From positions 521,722 through 585,721 of the forward strand of contig NZ_KB908056.1 of assembly GCF_000382325.1 (NCBI RefSeq): 64,000 nucleotides of DNA, given 5' to 3'. The position numbers and the translations under genes were made by a program. Below are positions 34,632 through 43,854 of this stretch, one piece after another. The notes below the pieces were generated by a model. That model made no database searches, had not been told where the DNA came from, and saw nothing but the letters and a program-made list of their open reading frames with translations. Source of the stretch: Woodsholea maritima DSM 17123 (GTDB taxonomy: Bacteria; Pseudomonadota; Alphaproteobacteria; Caulobacterales; Maricaulaceae). Numbering within the stretch: position 1 is the first letter of the stretch; each line of letters opens with the position of its first letter.

Positions 34632-36487
34632 GCCTCAGCTTTAGGCGCGGCGATAGGTGTATCCACCCGCTCCGCGATTTCACGGCTGATATGGGCAATC
34701 AGATCATCCACACTCACAGCGCCCAAATCACCCAAATCACGATGACGAACGGCGACTTGACCGGCCTCGGCCTCCGCATCGCCGACCACCAGGATATAAG
34801 GGATCTGACGGGTTTGCGCGTTGCGGATTTTCTTCTGCATGCGGTCGCCCGCGAAATCGGTCTCAACCCGGATACCGCCATTAGCTGATTTGGTATCGGC
34901 CGCGAACAAGCGCTTACGCACCTCATCGGCATAGTCTTGGTGACGGTCCGCAATCGGGATCACAATGACCTGGGTGGGGGCCAGCCAGGTCGGGAATTTA
35001 CCGGCATAATGCTCAATCAAGAAGCCAACAAAGCGCTCATGCGAGCCCAAGGGCGCACGGTGCACGACATAGACCGGGTGACGCTCGCCATCTTCACCAA
35101 TATAAGTCAGATCAAAGCGCTTGGTCGCCATAAAGTCGAGCTGATTGGTGGAGATGGTATATTCCGTACCCACCACAGACTTGATCATGAAGTCAACTTT
35201 TGGACCATAGAAGGCCGCCTCGCCCTCCACTTCCTCATAAGGATAGCCCGACTCGTCCATCGCCTCTTTCAAGATGGCCATGGCCTTTTTCCAGCCCTCG
35301 ACATCATCGACATATTTTTCAAGATTATCGAAATCAGGCAGCGATACCCGCATCCAGAAATCTTGAATATCGAACATGCGATAATAATAGGCGTGCATGT
35401 GCATCACAGCCAGGAATTCATCCTTGGCCTGATCTTCACGGCAATAGATATGCGCATCGTTTTGACAGAAACCGCGCACCCGCATCAGACCTGACAACCC
35501 GCCTGAAGCCTCATAGCGATACACCTGACCATATTCTGACAGGCGGATCGGCAGATCGCGGTAAGACCATTGATCATGGGCATAGATCATATGGTGGTGT
35601 GGGCAATTCATCGGCTTGAGATAATATTCCTGCCCGTCGACATCGATCGGGGCATACATATCCTCAGCATAGTAAGGCAAGTGGCCCGACTTGTGATAAA
35701 GATCGCCCTTGGTGATATGCGGGGTGGAGACGCGTTGGAAGCCGGCCTTGCGCTCTTCCTGACGAGCAAAGTTTTCCAGCTCATCGCGCAAGACATTGCC
35801 CGCGGGCAACCATAAGGGAAGCCCCGCGCCAACTTCATCCACAATGGTGAAAAGGCCCAGCTCACGGCCCAGCTTGCGGTGATCGCGCTTGGCCTGTTCT
35901 TCCAGGCGCAAAAGCTCCGCCTCCAAGTCTTCCTTGGTCTCAAAGCACAGGGCATGAATACGCTGCAGCTGTGCGTTTTTGGCATCGCCGCGCCAATAGG
36001 CCCCCGCGATAGAGCGCAGCTTGAACTGACCCACTTGCGCGGTGGTATCCACGTGCGGACCGCGGCACAGATCGGTAAAATCGCCCAGCTTATAGAAGCT
36101 GACGATGTCGACCCCATCGGCCACAACCGAATCATCGCCCGTTTCCTTGGCGATCGCGGTGGAGCCCTTTTCCTTCAACAAGGTCAACAGCTCAACTTTG
36201 AAATCCTGGCCTTCCTTGGCCATGAAGGCGATGGCCTCATCAATGTCCAGCTCGCTCCGCTCAATACGGACTTTTTTCTTACGCAGCTCTTTCATACGCT
36301 TTTCAATCGCGTCCAAATCCTCAGTCGTTAGAGGCTGATCGAGCGCAATATCATAGTAGAACCCGGTCGCGGTCGCCGGTCCCACACCGAATTTGGCGGT
36401 GGGCCAAAGATCTTTGATGGCAGCGGCCATTAGGTGGGCGCAGGAATGCCGGCGGGTATCAAGCGGGAAGGTCTCTTGTTGCGACAT
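34628..36487 (-). CDS. thrS: Threonyl-tRNA synthetase lacking the N-terminal TGS domain
   Basis: ThrRS (619 residues) charges tRNA-Thr. The editing domain is intact with H14-x3-H18 and C141-x3-H145. The class II catalytic core has its zinc ligands C295 (NCPHHH), H346 (NDAHIYC) and H476 (VHRAPLGSH), and the anticodon-binding domain fills the C-terminus. The usual first 60 residues (TGS domain) are missing: the editing domain starts almost at residue 13, and an in-frame TAA lies just upstream, so it is not a mis-chosen start. It is likely functional. Whether it is the only thrS of the genome or a second copy cannot be told here. Confidence 0.95.
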   Translation of the reverse strand: MSQQETFPLDTRRHSCAHLMAAAIKDLWPTAKFGVGPATATGFYYDIALDQPLTTEDLDAIEKRMKELRKKKVRIERSELDIDEAIAFMAKEGQDFKVELLTLLKEKGSTAIAKETGDDSVVADGVDIVSFYKLGDFTDLCRGPHVDTTAQVGQFKLRSIAGAYWRGDAKNAQLQRIHALCFETKEDLEAELLRLEEQAKRDHRKLGRELGLFTIVDEVGAGLPLWLPAGNVLRDELENFARQEERKAGFQRVSTPHITKGDLYHKSGHLPYYAEDMYAPIDVDGQEYYLKPMNCPHHHMIYAHDQWSYRDLPIRLSEYGQVYRYEASGGLSGLMRVRGFCQNDAHIYCREDQAKDEFLAVMHMHAYYYRMFDIQDFWMRVSLPDFDNLEKYVDDVEGWKKAMAILKEAMDESGYPYEEVEGEAAFYGPKVDFMIKSVVGTEYTISTNQLDFMATKRFDLTYIGEDGERHPVYVVHRAPLGSHERFVGFLIEHYAGKFPTWLAPTQVIVIPIADRHQDYADEVRKRLFAADTKSANGGIRVETDFAGDRMQKKIRNAQTRQIPYILVVGDAEAEAGQVAVRHRDLGDLGAVSVDDLIAHISREIAERVDTPIAAPKAEA

Positions 36488-36591
36488 GGGTCCAATAATG
36501 AGTTAAGGGTGATTACGATCTATCGGACATACGATCTTAACCCGCGCAAGTCCATGCATCGCACGCCCCAAAACTGCATTGCGCTGAACTT

Positions 36592-37935
36592 TTAGACCGA
36601 AACTGAGTGCTTGGCGCGCCCTTCGCCCAAATAGGCATCAAAGGCCGCCGCCAACAAGCGCGCCAAAGGCCGGTAATCAGGGTCCAGCACCAAAGCCCCG
36701 CTGTCACGCTTGACGATCCCCGCCGTGATCAAATCTTCAATCTCAATATCCGGGCAGTCCGCACTATGGGCTTCGGCAATTCGGTCCGGCACCACCCGCA
36801 GGTCACACATAATGCGCTCAATCATATCCGCGCGCATTAAATCCTCGGGCGTGAATTCAACCCCTTTGGCAATGGGGAGCTTACCCGAAGAGACACTCAA
36901 CGCCCAATCACGCACATGGGTGTGGTTCTGCACATAACCTTCAGGCGTGCGCCCAATGGACGACGCACCCAGCGCGATGATCGTCTTGGCATCATCGGTG
37001 GTATAGCCTTGGAAATTGCGATTAAGCTGGCCTTCACGAGCCAGAACCGCTAAACGGTCATAGGGCTTAGCATAGTGATCAATGCCAATGCGTTGATAGC
37101 CCGCATTGATCAGCACATCCCCGATCGCATCCTCCTGACGCAGACGCGCTTCGGCATCAGGAAGGCTTTCTTGCGGGATCAAATTCTGATGGCTTTTCAT
37201 ATGAGGCACATGAGCATAACCAAAAACGGCCAAGCGATCAGGATCCAGGCTCACCACCGCTTCTGCCGTCGACCAGGCACTGCCGCGGGTTTGATACGGT
37301 AAGCCATACAAGAGATCACCATTGATCTTGGTGATCCCAACCTCTCGCAAATGATCAAAGCATCGCTTGGTCATGTCATAGGACTGGATGCGATTGATCG
37401 CCTTTTGCACCTCGGGATCAAAGGATTGGATACCTACGCTGGCGCGGTTGAAGCCGTGCTTGGCTAGGGTCTTGGCCTTTTCAGCATCAAAGGTGCGCGG
37501 ATCAATCTCAATCGCGAGTTCAGCCGTGTCTTCAAACGTGAATACAGACCTTAACGCCCCCATCACCTGATCAAATTGCCCATCACTTAAAATGGTTGGC
37601 GTGCCGCCCCCAAAGGCCAGATGAGACACATGCAGATCCGGGGTAACTCGAGCGCTGAGCAAGGCAATTTCTTGCAACAAGCCCTCAACATATTTTGCAA
37701 TCGGATCATCCGAGCGCGTTGCGCGCATATTACACCCGCAATACCAGCACAATTCCCGGCAATAAGGAATGTGGACATAAAGAGAGATAGACTTTTGCGA
37801 ATTCAACCGTTTGAGCCATTGCGTATAGAGCTGTTCGCCAACCCCTGCATGAAAATGCGGCGCGGTTGGATAGCTAGTATAGCGCGGCGTACGCCGTTCA
37901 GCAAATTGGAGCAATGTTTCAATACGATCGGTCAT
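36592..37935 (-). CDS. hemN: Oxygen-independent coproporphyrinogen III oxidase
   Basis: HemN (447 residues) is a radical SAM enzyme of anaerobic haem synthesis. The [4Fe-4S] motif is C59-x3-C63-x2-C66, with the extra C68 of true HemN (YCRELCWYCGC). The GGGTP motif and the N-terminal RYTSYPTAPHF segment of HemN are present, which separates it from HemW. A FNR-like box about 100 bases upstream suggests induction at low oxygen. Confidence 0.95.
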   Translation of the reverse strand: MTDRIETLLQFAERRTPRYTSYPTAPHFHAGVGEQLYTQWLKRLNSQKSISLYVHIPYCRELCWYCGCNMRATRSDDPIAKYVEGLLQEIALLSARVTPDLHVSHLAFGGGTPTILSDGQFDQVMGALRSVFTFEDTAELAIEIDPRTFDAEKAKTLAKHGFNRASVGIQSFDPEVQKAINRIQSYDMTKRCFDHLREVGITKINGDLLYGLPYQTRGSAWSTAEAVVSLDPDRLAVFGYAHVPHMKSHQNLIPQESLPDAEARLRQEDAIGDVLINAGYQRIGIDHYAKPYDRLAVLAREGQLNRNFQGYTTDDAKTIIALGASSIGRTPEGYVQNHTHVRDWALSVSSGKLPIAKGVEFTPEDLMRADMIERIMCDLRVVPDRIAEAHSADCPDIEIEDLITAGIVKRDSGALVLDPDYRPLARLLAAAFDAYLGEGRAKHSVSV

Positions 37936-38464
37936 CGCGTGTCTCTAAAAGGGGAAATCTCACGTATAAAATACCCATACATTGAATAAGGGCTAGTGCG
38001 ACACATTAGACAAATCCAACTTATCCACATTTGAACGCAATCATCGAACGCGATAGAGCGAACCCCCTCCAAACTTACATTAAAGAAATAACAATCTACC
38101 TTTACCCATACACTGCCAAAACGTAAAATACAAAAATATATACTTATATTAATACCCTATTACTTTACTAACTCTTAGAAAACTCAGCTTTACTCCACTC
38201 TCAACTCTAGTGACCATGCACTTAGGCTTTCCCGAACAGGCCGCCGCCATTTCAAAGCTCCCTTAAGAAGGGAAATACCTGAGTCTAAAAATAGAATTTA
38301 TTGTCACGAAATTTACCCTAAAAAGATTTTACACCTTTTATTCAAAGGCATTTCGCGAAGTGCTGAAGCTTTAGTTTACACACGTAGGAATTGATGCATG
38401 ATTGCCAGCATAAAAGACTTAGCTCTGCATAACGCTCAACAATAAGACGTAATTAGGTGCCGGA
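37936..38464. other. Long AT-rich divergent intergenic region
   Basis: The 529 bases between hemN and the divergent GntR-type gene are clearly AT-richer than the genes, most of all near 38090-38180 and 38290-38360. It holds the FNR-like site and probably promoters for both genes. I find no open frame with a good ribosome site, no tRNA and no strong terminator. A small RNA cannot be excluded. Confidence 0.5.
38031..38044 (-). promoter_or_regulatory. Possible FNR-type box upstream of hemN
   Basis: TTGAACGCAATCAT matches TTGAT-N4-ATCAA at eight of ten fixed positions (TTGA and ATCA halves intact). It lies 96 bases before the hemN start. HemN is a common FNR/FnrL target in alphaproteobacteria, so the site is plausible. 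Confidence 0.45.
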
Positions 38465-39244
38465 ATGGTCAGAATGGGTTTGTCGAGCATCGGGTCTAAA
38501 GCCCGCCGCCCCCAATCGCCCGTCGAACGCGTACGCGAAGACATCGAAAGTTTCATCAAACGCCGCGAGCTTGGTCCCAATGACCGCTTACCCTCAGAAC
38601 GTGATTATCAAGATCGCATGGGTGTTGCACGCGGCACCGTACGCGAAGCTATGCTTCAGCTGGAAGCCTTAGGTGTCATTTTCCGCCAAGAGCGGCGGGG
38701 CTGGTTTGTCTCCCCTGAACGGTTGGATTTTGACATCACCCAACCCGAAAGCTTCATGGATACGGTGCGCAAGCAAAATCACATTCCCCGCACCGAAACC
38801 CTGGACAAACAACTCATCAAGGCCGATTTTGAAACCGCGCCGATCTTTGGCGTTGCGGTCGGGGCACCGCTTTATAGTATTTTACGGCGGCGCTATATCG
38901 ATTCCATGCCGATGCTATTAGAGCGCATTCATGTCAGCCCAGAGACTTTCCCAGACATTATCGACCGCAATCTAGATGGCTCGATCCGCAAGATCATGCG
39001 TGAGGATTATGCCCAGATTGCTGAAGATAGCGCCGTGGAAATGTTCCCCACGGCGCTGTTATCTTATGATGCAGATTGGCTGAATGTCTCACGCGGGACA
39101 CCTTGCCTTTATGTACGCCGCGTGGCCCGCAATAAAGACGGCCAAGTCATTGAGTTCGACAAAGAGCTGTGGCGCAACAATGCCTTCCGTTTGACCCTGG
39201 CGCGTCCCGGTGAGCCCAAAATCTCAGCCCTCAGCCCCACTTAG
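38465..39244 (+). CDS. GntR-family regulator, HutC subfamily (UTRA domain)
   Basis: This 259-residue regulator has a winged helix-turn-helix at about residues 18-85 (LPSERDYQDRMGVARGTVRE) and a UTRA ligand domain at about 105-250. HutC-type proteins sense small metabolites such as urocanate or sugar phosphates; the ligand here is unknown, and no target operon is next to it. AGGTG lies ten bases before the ATG at 38465. A terminator follows. Confidence 0.88.
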   Translation: MVRMGLSSIGSKARRPQSPVERVREDIESFIKRRELGPNDRLPSERDYQDRMGVARGTVREAMLQLEALGVIFRQERRGWFVSPERLDFDITQPESFMDTVRKQNHIPRTETLDKQLIKADFETAPIFGVAVGAPLYSILRRRYIDSMPMLLERIHVSPETFPDIIDRNLDGSIRKIMREDYAQIAEDSAVEMFPTALLSYDADWLNVSRGTPCLYVRRVARNKDGQVIEFDKELWRNNAFRLTLARPGEPKISALSPT

Positions 39245-39267
39245 CCGAGCTTCAAACCTTTAAATAA

Positions 39268-39294
39268 CAACCCCGGCACCGGGCACCGGGGTTG
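39268..39294. terminator. Stem-loop between convergent gntR-type and chemoreceptor genes
   Basis: CAACCCCGG and CCGGGGTTG form a 9-bp GC-rich stem with a nine-base loop. T-rich bases follow on both sides (GAGTTTCG forward, TTATTTAAA reverse), so it can act in both directions. Confidence 0.7.
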
Positions 39295-39318
39295 AGTTTC
39301 GCTAAAATTATAATCAAC

Positions 39319-41013
39319 TTAAGCGCTTCGCACTTCACGCAAGAAGTCTTGCACGCGCTGACCAAAGTTTTGGGCTTCGTGCATCACCTGGCCCGAGGCA
39401 TCGAGCACATCGCGCGCACAGCCCCCGGTTTCACTAGCCGCTGCGCTGACCGATTGAATGGAAGACGACACCTGCTTGGTATCATTGGCGGCGGCTTGGG
39501 CTGAGTTTGAAATTTCATCAGCCGCAGAGCGCTGTTCAGCCACCGCGCCTGAAATCGCGCTTGAGATATTGGCCATTTCCTCAATCACACCATGTACATT
39601 CTTAATGGCATCACTGGCTTGCTTGGTGGCTTCCTGGATCCCATAAACCTGTTGCGAGATGCGCTCTGTGGCTTGCCCGGTCTGACTGGCCAGGGCTTTA
39701 ACTTCACTAGCCACCACAGCAAAGCCCTTACCCGCTTCACCCGCACGCGCGGCCTCAATCGTGGCGTTCAGCGCCAAAAGATTGGTTTGTTCTGCGATGT
39801 CATTGATGATCTTGACCACTTCATCAATCTGGGTCGCAGCCGTTGTTAAGCGCCCCATATCTTCACCCGTTTTCTGCACCTCGGCGACAGCGCGCTTAGC
39901 AATTTCAGAAGATCGGCTGACCTGAGAATTGATCTCGCTGACAGACGCGGTTAGCTCCTCTGCCGCAGCCGCCACAGTACCCACATTGCCCGATGCGGCT
40001 TCACTGGAATGGGCCACTTCGCCTGCGCGTTCCGTGGTACCGACCGAAGCATCCACCATGGTTTTCGCGGCCAGCTCCATCGCTTCAGCCGATTGGCGCA
40101 CCGCAGCCAAGGCCTTATCCGCGGTGGAATCGAAGGCCTTCACAAGACCAGCAATCTTTTCAGCCCGCGCGGTTTGCGCCGCGACGTCTTTTTCACGCTG
40201 CGATTGGAGGCGGATATTATCCTCGCCCTTCTCTTTGAAGAGCTCCAGGCTGCGCACGATATCGCCCAGCTCATCCCCGCGCTCCAGCGCCTTGATGTTG
40301 ATCGAGTAATCGCCATCCGCCAACAATGATGTCGCTTCAGCAATCTTAGCCACAGACTGGCTGGTCATCCGGCCAAAGATAAAAGATGCACCTAAGAGGA
40401 TGATACTGATCACCACGGCCGTGCCCATGAAGAGCATGATCGCGGTACGGGCATTGGCTTCTTCCGCACTTTTTTGGGTTTCCGCGACTTGAAGCGCGGT
40501 ATTTCCCAAGCCCTGCATGTCCGAGCTTAAAACCCCGAAGGTTTCATCAAAGCGCTTCAAGAAATTCACTGCGCCCGCGAAATCCAGCTCCAACATTGAG
40601 CCAACAACTTCCAGACCGCCGCGATATAGCTCTAATTGTTCAATGGTGTGGGTCAACGTTTCCTGGTGCGAGGCTAAAACCGCATTGCCCTGCAAGCCCT
40701 GAAGATGAGAAATCAACTCACCAATCTGGCGGTCGACTTGCTGAAACTGCGCGGTGACATTTAAATTAGGGTCAGCCGCGCTTTGTGAGACGATCCGATA
40801 GACATTGCCATTGATCATCTCAAACTGGGCACGCGCATTTTGCACCTGAACGCCAGCTTCCATGGTTTCAGCAATAACCTCACGCCCATTTGAGGCTTGG
40901 TTAAGGCTCTGCACGCCGATGAACGCGGTTGCGACCAAAGCAATCAAGGCGATAACCGGTATGACGGCAAACTTTATCGAAAAGGGCCAGTCTTTCACCT
41001 GGGTTATATTCAT
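39319..41013 (-). CDS. Methyl-accepting chemotaxis protein
   Basis: This 564-residue chemoreceptor has a membrane helix at about residues 12-32, a helical periplasmic sensor domain (about 33-185), a second helix near 186-210, a HAMP domain and the cytoplasmic signalling hairpin with AEQTNLLALNATIEAARAGE. The frame is open for another 56 codons upstream, but that would run into the LysR-type gene and has no ribosome site; the ATG at 41013 has GGAG nine bases upstream. There is no CheR-docking pentapeptide. Ligand unknown; no che genes nearby. Confidence 0.93.
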   Translation of the reverse strand: MNITQVKDWPFSIKFAVIPVIALIALVATAFIGVQSLNQASNGREVIAETMEAGVQVQNARAQFEMINGNVYRIVSQSAADPNLNVTAQFQQVDRQIGELISHLQGLQGNAVLASHQETLTHTIEQLELYRGGLEVVGSMLELDFAGAVNFLKRFDETFGVLSSDMQGLGNTALQVAETQKSAEEANARTAIMLFMGTAVVISIILLGASFIFGRMTSQSVAKIAEATSLLADGDYSINIKALERGDELGDIVRSLELFKEKGEDNIRLQSQREKDVAAQTARAEKIAGLVKAFDSTADKALAAVRQSAEAMELAAKTMVDASVGTTERAGEVAHSSEAASGNVGTVAAAAEELTASVSEINSQVSRSSEIAKRAVAEVQKTGEDMGRLTTAATQIDEVVKIINDIAEQTNLLALNATIEAARAGEAGKGFAVVASEVKALASQTGQATERISQQVYGIQEATKQASDAIKNVHGVIEEMANISSAISGAVAEQRSAADEISNSAQAAANDTKQVSSSIQSVSAAASETGGCARDVLDASGQVMHEAQNFGQRVQDFLREVRSA

Positions 41014-41129
41014 CGACTCACTCCAAGAAACCCCATCACTGATCTTATTCAAATAAGACCAAAAGGTGAGCGGATGCTTAACCACGACTGTTAAGGCCAT
41101 CATGAAGTGTGAAAAAGATGCTTTAACCT

Positions 41130-42056
41130 CTAAAGCTCGTCCATGGCATCTTGGAAGCGAACCGCTTCGGCCAGGATCCAATCCATGAAGGCCCGCGCTG
41201 CGCGGCTCAGCGTGCGGCCCTTGGGCGTAATGACGTAATAGGCGGCCCCAACATCCAGGCTGCCGCCGGGAAAAATACTTTCCAGCTTCCCGGCGCGGAC
41301 ATAATCCTGCACCAGCGCCCGGCGGCCTAAAATCGCACCCTGACCGGCAATCGCCGCATCAATCACCATGCTGGCCTGATCAAAGCGTAGCCCACGCGCG
41401 ACATCGGCGCCATGGGCCGCGCGTGAGGCAAACCAGCTGCGCCAATCTGCTCCATCGACCTGGGTTTCCGGCGAAAGATCATGGATAAGGGGCCATTGAT
41501 CAAGATCGCCCGCCGCATGGGGCATGCCACAGCTTTTCAACACACTCGGCGCAGCGACGGGAAAGACTTGTTCTTTCATCAAGCGCTCGGCATTAACCCC
41601 GCGATAACCGCCCTCCCCATATCGGATGGAGAGATCGACCTGACCGCTTTCGATATCGGCCAAAGCCTCATTGGCCTGGATCCAGACCTCAATATCAGGA
41701 AAATTTGCATGAAAACGCGCCAGGCGCGGATTGACCCAGCGCGCGGCAAAGCCCGAGGGAAGGCTGACCGTCAGGCGTTCACCTTCGCGTGAACCGCGCA
41801 TGGCCTCTGCCGCTTCGCCTATCAACTCAAAGGCCCGGCCCAAACGATCCAGACCCGCCGCCCCGGCCTCTGTCAGCACGACTTTGCGGCCCGTTCGCTC
41901 AAACAAGTCCACGCCCAACATGTCTTCAAGCTGGCGTATTTGTTGGCTAATCGCCCCGGCCGTCACGTTCAACTCGGCCGCCGCCAGCGCAAAGCTGCCG
42001 CAGCGCGCCGCCGCTTCAAACGCGCGCAGAGCATTAAGGGAGGGGAGAGCGGGCAT
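41130..42056 (-). CDS. LysR-family regulator (GcvA-like)
   Basis: This 308-residue protein has the N-terminal LysR winged helix (about residues 5-65, LNALRAFEAAARCGSFALAA and AISQQIRQLEDMLG) and a periplasmic-binding-protein-like effector domain. The start MPALPSLNALRAFEAAARCG is typical of the GcvA/AmpR group. It is divergent from the cysG-cysI-cysH operon and may control it, but it is not an obvious CysB or Cbl by sequence. Adjacent location is the only evidence for the target. Confidence 0.88.
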   Translation of the reverse strand: MPALPSLNALRAFEAAARCGSFALAAAELNVTAGAISQQIRQLEDMLGVDLFERTGRKVVLTEAGAAGLDRLGRAFELIGEAAEAMRGSREGERLTVSLPSGFAARWVNPRLARFHANFPDIEVWIQANEALADIESGQVDLSIRYGEGGYRGVNAERLMKEQVFPVAAPSVLKSCGMPHAAGDLDQWPLIHDLSPETQVDGADWRSWFASRAAHGADVARGLRFDQASMVIDAAIAGQGAILGRRALVQDYVRAGKLESIFPGGSLDVGAAYYVITPKGRTLSRAARAFMDWILAEAVRFQDAMDEL

Positions 42057-42160
42057 GGTCGACCTTAGTTTTTCTATCCAATAAGGACAATATAACTCGT
42101 TTGTATCATTTTTTCTATACTCTTATGTAAGGGCTTCATTCTTTTGCAGGAGGCCCCGGC

Positions 42161-43567
42161 ATGCAGACCTTTATGCCCGCGCTTAATTTGGACACTGTGA
42201 CCATCGCCGTGATTGGCGAAGGTGAAGCGGCTGAAAACAAAGCCCGTTTGTTCATGGCCGCCTCTTGCCGTCTGATCTGGTTCACCCTCAACCGCAAAGC
42301 CGACATTCCTCGCGATTTGGCGAGCCGCGCCGAAGTGCGTAAAGGCCCGATTGCCTGGGGTGCGCTAAAACCCGCCCGTTTGGTCTTTATTGGCGTGCAA
42401 GATCGCGCCAAAGCCACCCATTTTGCCCGCCGGGCCCGTCGCTCAGGCGCTTTGGTCAATGTCGTCGATACGCCGGATCTGTGTGACTTTACCACCCCCG
42501 CCATCGTCAATCGGGGCCCGGTCAGCGTGGCCATCTCCACCGGCGGGGCTGCGCCCATCCTGGCGCGCGATGTGCGCTCAGCGGTTGAACAAGTTCTCTC
42601 TCCCGGTCTCGGCCTGTTGGCGCAAACCGCGCGCGATCTACGCGATGTGGTGAAGGCGCGCCTGCCGCAGGTTGATGATCGCCGGCGCTATTGGGAAAAG
42701 GCGCTGCGCGGTGTAGCCGCCGAACGCGCCGCTGAAGGCAATGCCCCGGCGACCCGGCGCGCCTTGATCGAGGTTTTGAACCGCAATGATGAAACCCGCA
42801 AAGGCATTGTCCACATCGTGGGGGCCGGTCCTGGCGATCCAGAGCTGATGACCGTGCGCGCCGCGCGTCTTATTCGCGATGCTGATGTGATTGTTCATGA
42901 CCGCCTGGTCTCTGAAGGTGTTCTCGATCGTGCGCGCCGCGATGCGATCCGCATTGATGTGGGTAAGACCAAGGGTCACCACCCGGTGCCCCAGCGCCAG
43001 ATCGAAGAGATTATGATCGAGCACGCCCAAAAGGGTTTGCGCGTTGTCCGCCTGAAGGGCGGTGATCCGTTTATCTTTGGGCGCGGCGGAGAAGAGCTGG
43101 ATGCATGCCGTCAAGCTGGGATTGAGGCCTATGTTACGCCGGGGATTTCGGCGGCACTGGCCTGCGGCGCGAAGGCGGGCGTTTCTCTCACCCATCGTGA
43201 TCATGCCCAGGCCGTGACCTTGGTATCGGGCCAGCCTAAACCCGGTGGGCGGGATGCCGATTATGCGGCGCTGGCCAGTGAAAACCATACCGCCGTCTTC
43301 TATATGGGCGTTGGCACTGCGGACAAGATCGCCAGCCGCTTGATCGAGGCCGGTCGCCGGGCCGATACGCCGGTCTGCATCGTAGAAAAAGGCACTTTGC
43401 CCGATGAGCGCGTGCTCTACACCACGTTGGAGGCCTTGGGCGATTTCATTCACAATGCCGGGGTCAAAGGCCCTGCCGTTCTGATCGTCGGGGAAGTCGC
43501 CAAAGCCCAGGCCGATATCCGCGCGCGTGAAACCTTTACGTCTACGCTTGCCAGAGAGGTCGCCTAA
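42161..43567 (+). CDS. cysG: Siroheme synthase
   Basis: CysG (468 residues) makes sirohaem from uroporphyrinogen III for the sulfite reductase encoded downstream. The N-terminal part (about residues 12-205) is the precorrin-2 dehydrogenase/ferrochelatase with a variant NAD motif (VIGEGEAAENKARL). The C-terminal part (about 215-460) is the SAM methyltransferase with VGAGPGDPELMTVRA and GGDPFIFGRGGEE. AGGAGG lies ten bases before the ATG. It is the first gene of the sulfur assimilation operon. Confidence 0.95.
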   Translation: MQTFMPALNLDTVTIAVIGEGEAAENKARLFMAASCRLIWFTLNRKADIPRDLASRAEVRKGPIAWGALKPARLVFIGVQDRAKATHFARRARRSGALVNVVDTPDLCDFTTPAIVNRGPVSVAISTGGAAPILARDVRSAVEQVLSPGLGLLAQTARDLRDVVKARLPQVDDRRRYWEKALRGVAAERAAEGNAPATRRALIEVLNRNDETRKGIVHIVGAGPGDPELMTVRAARLIRDADVIVHDRLVSEGVLDRARRDAIRIDVGKTKGHHPVPQRQIEEIMIEHAQKGLRVVRLKGGDPFIFGRGGEELDACRQAGIEAYVTPGISAALACGAKAGVSLTHRDHAQAVTLVSGQPKPGGRDADYAALASENHTAVFYMGVGTADKIASRLIEAGRRADTPVCIVEKGTLPDERVLYTTLEALGDFIHNAGVKGPAVLIVGEVAKAQADIRARETFTSTLAREVA

Positions 43568-43842
43568 TGCTCGCGATTACCGCAAACCGATTGGATGATG
43601 GCCGTGTGGTCTATCGCACGCCCCTGGGCGCTTGGAGCGCACATTTAAGCGAAGCTGAGCTGTTTGAAACTGCGGCTGCGGCCGAAGACGTTTTGAAACT
43701 CGCCCTCAGCGAAGAAGGCGTCGTCGTCGATCCCTATACGATGGATGTCGAGGCCGGGGTGCCCGGTGGCAAGAAACGCATCCGCGAAACCATCCGCAAT
43801 ACCGGGCCCAGCGCCAGTACCGTTCTAGAGCTAAACGCATAA
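43567..43842 (+). CDS. DUF2849 protein of the sulfite reduction operon
   Basis: This 91-residue soluble protein matches the small DUF2849 family, which in alphaproteobacteria sits between cysG and cysI. The segment LSEEGVVVDPYTMDV is characteristic. Its role is unknown; co-occurrence suggests help with sulfite reductase. It starts on the last base of the cysG stop codon. Confidence 0.88.
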   Translation: MLAITANRLDDGRVVYRTPLGAWSAHLSEAELFETAAAAEDVLKLALSEEGVVVDPYTMDVEAGVPGGKKRIRETIRNTGPSASTVLELNA

Positions 43843-43854
43843 GAGGCTTTCATC

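Noticed and set aside
37621-37989. Open frame of 122 codons antisense to the hemN start
   Set aside because: HemN has its radical SAM motif in the same stretch; the antisense frame looks like a shadow.
41014-41181. 56-codon upstream extension of the chemoreceptor
   Set aside because: It would overlap the LysR-type gene, has no ribosome site and no receptor-like sequence; the ATG at 41013 has a good site.
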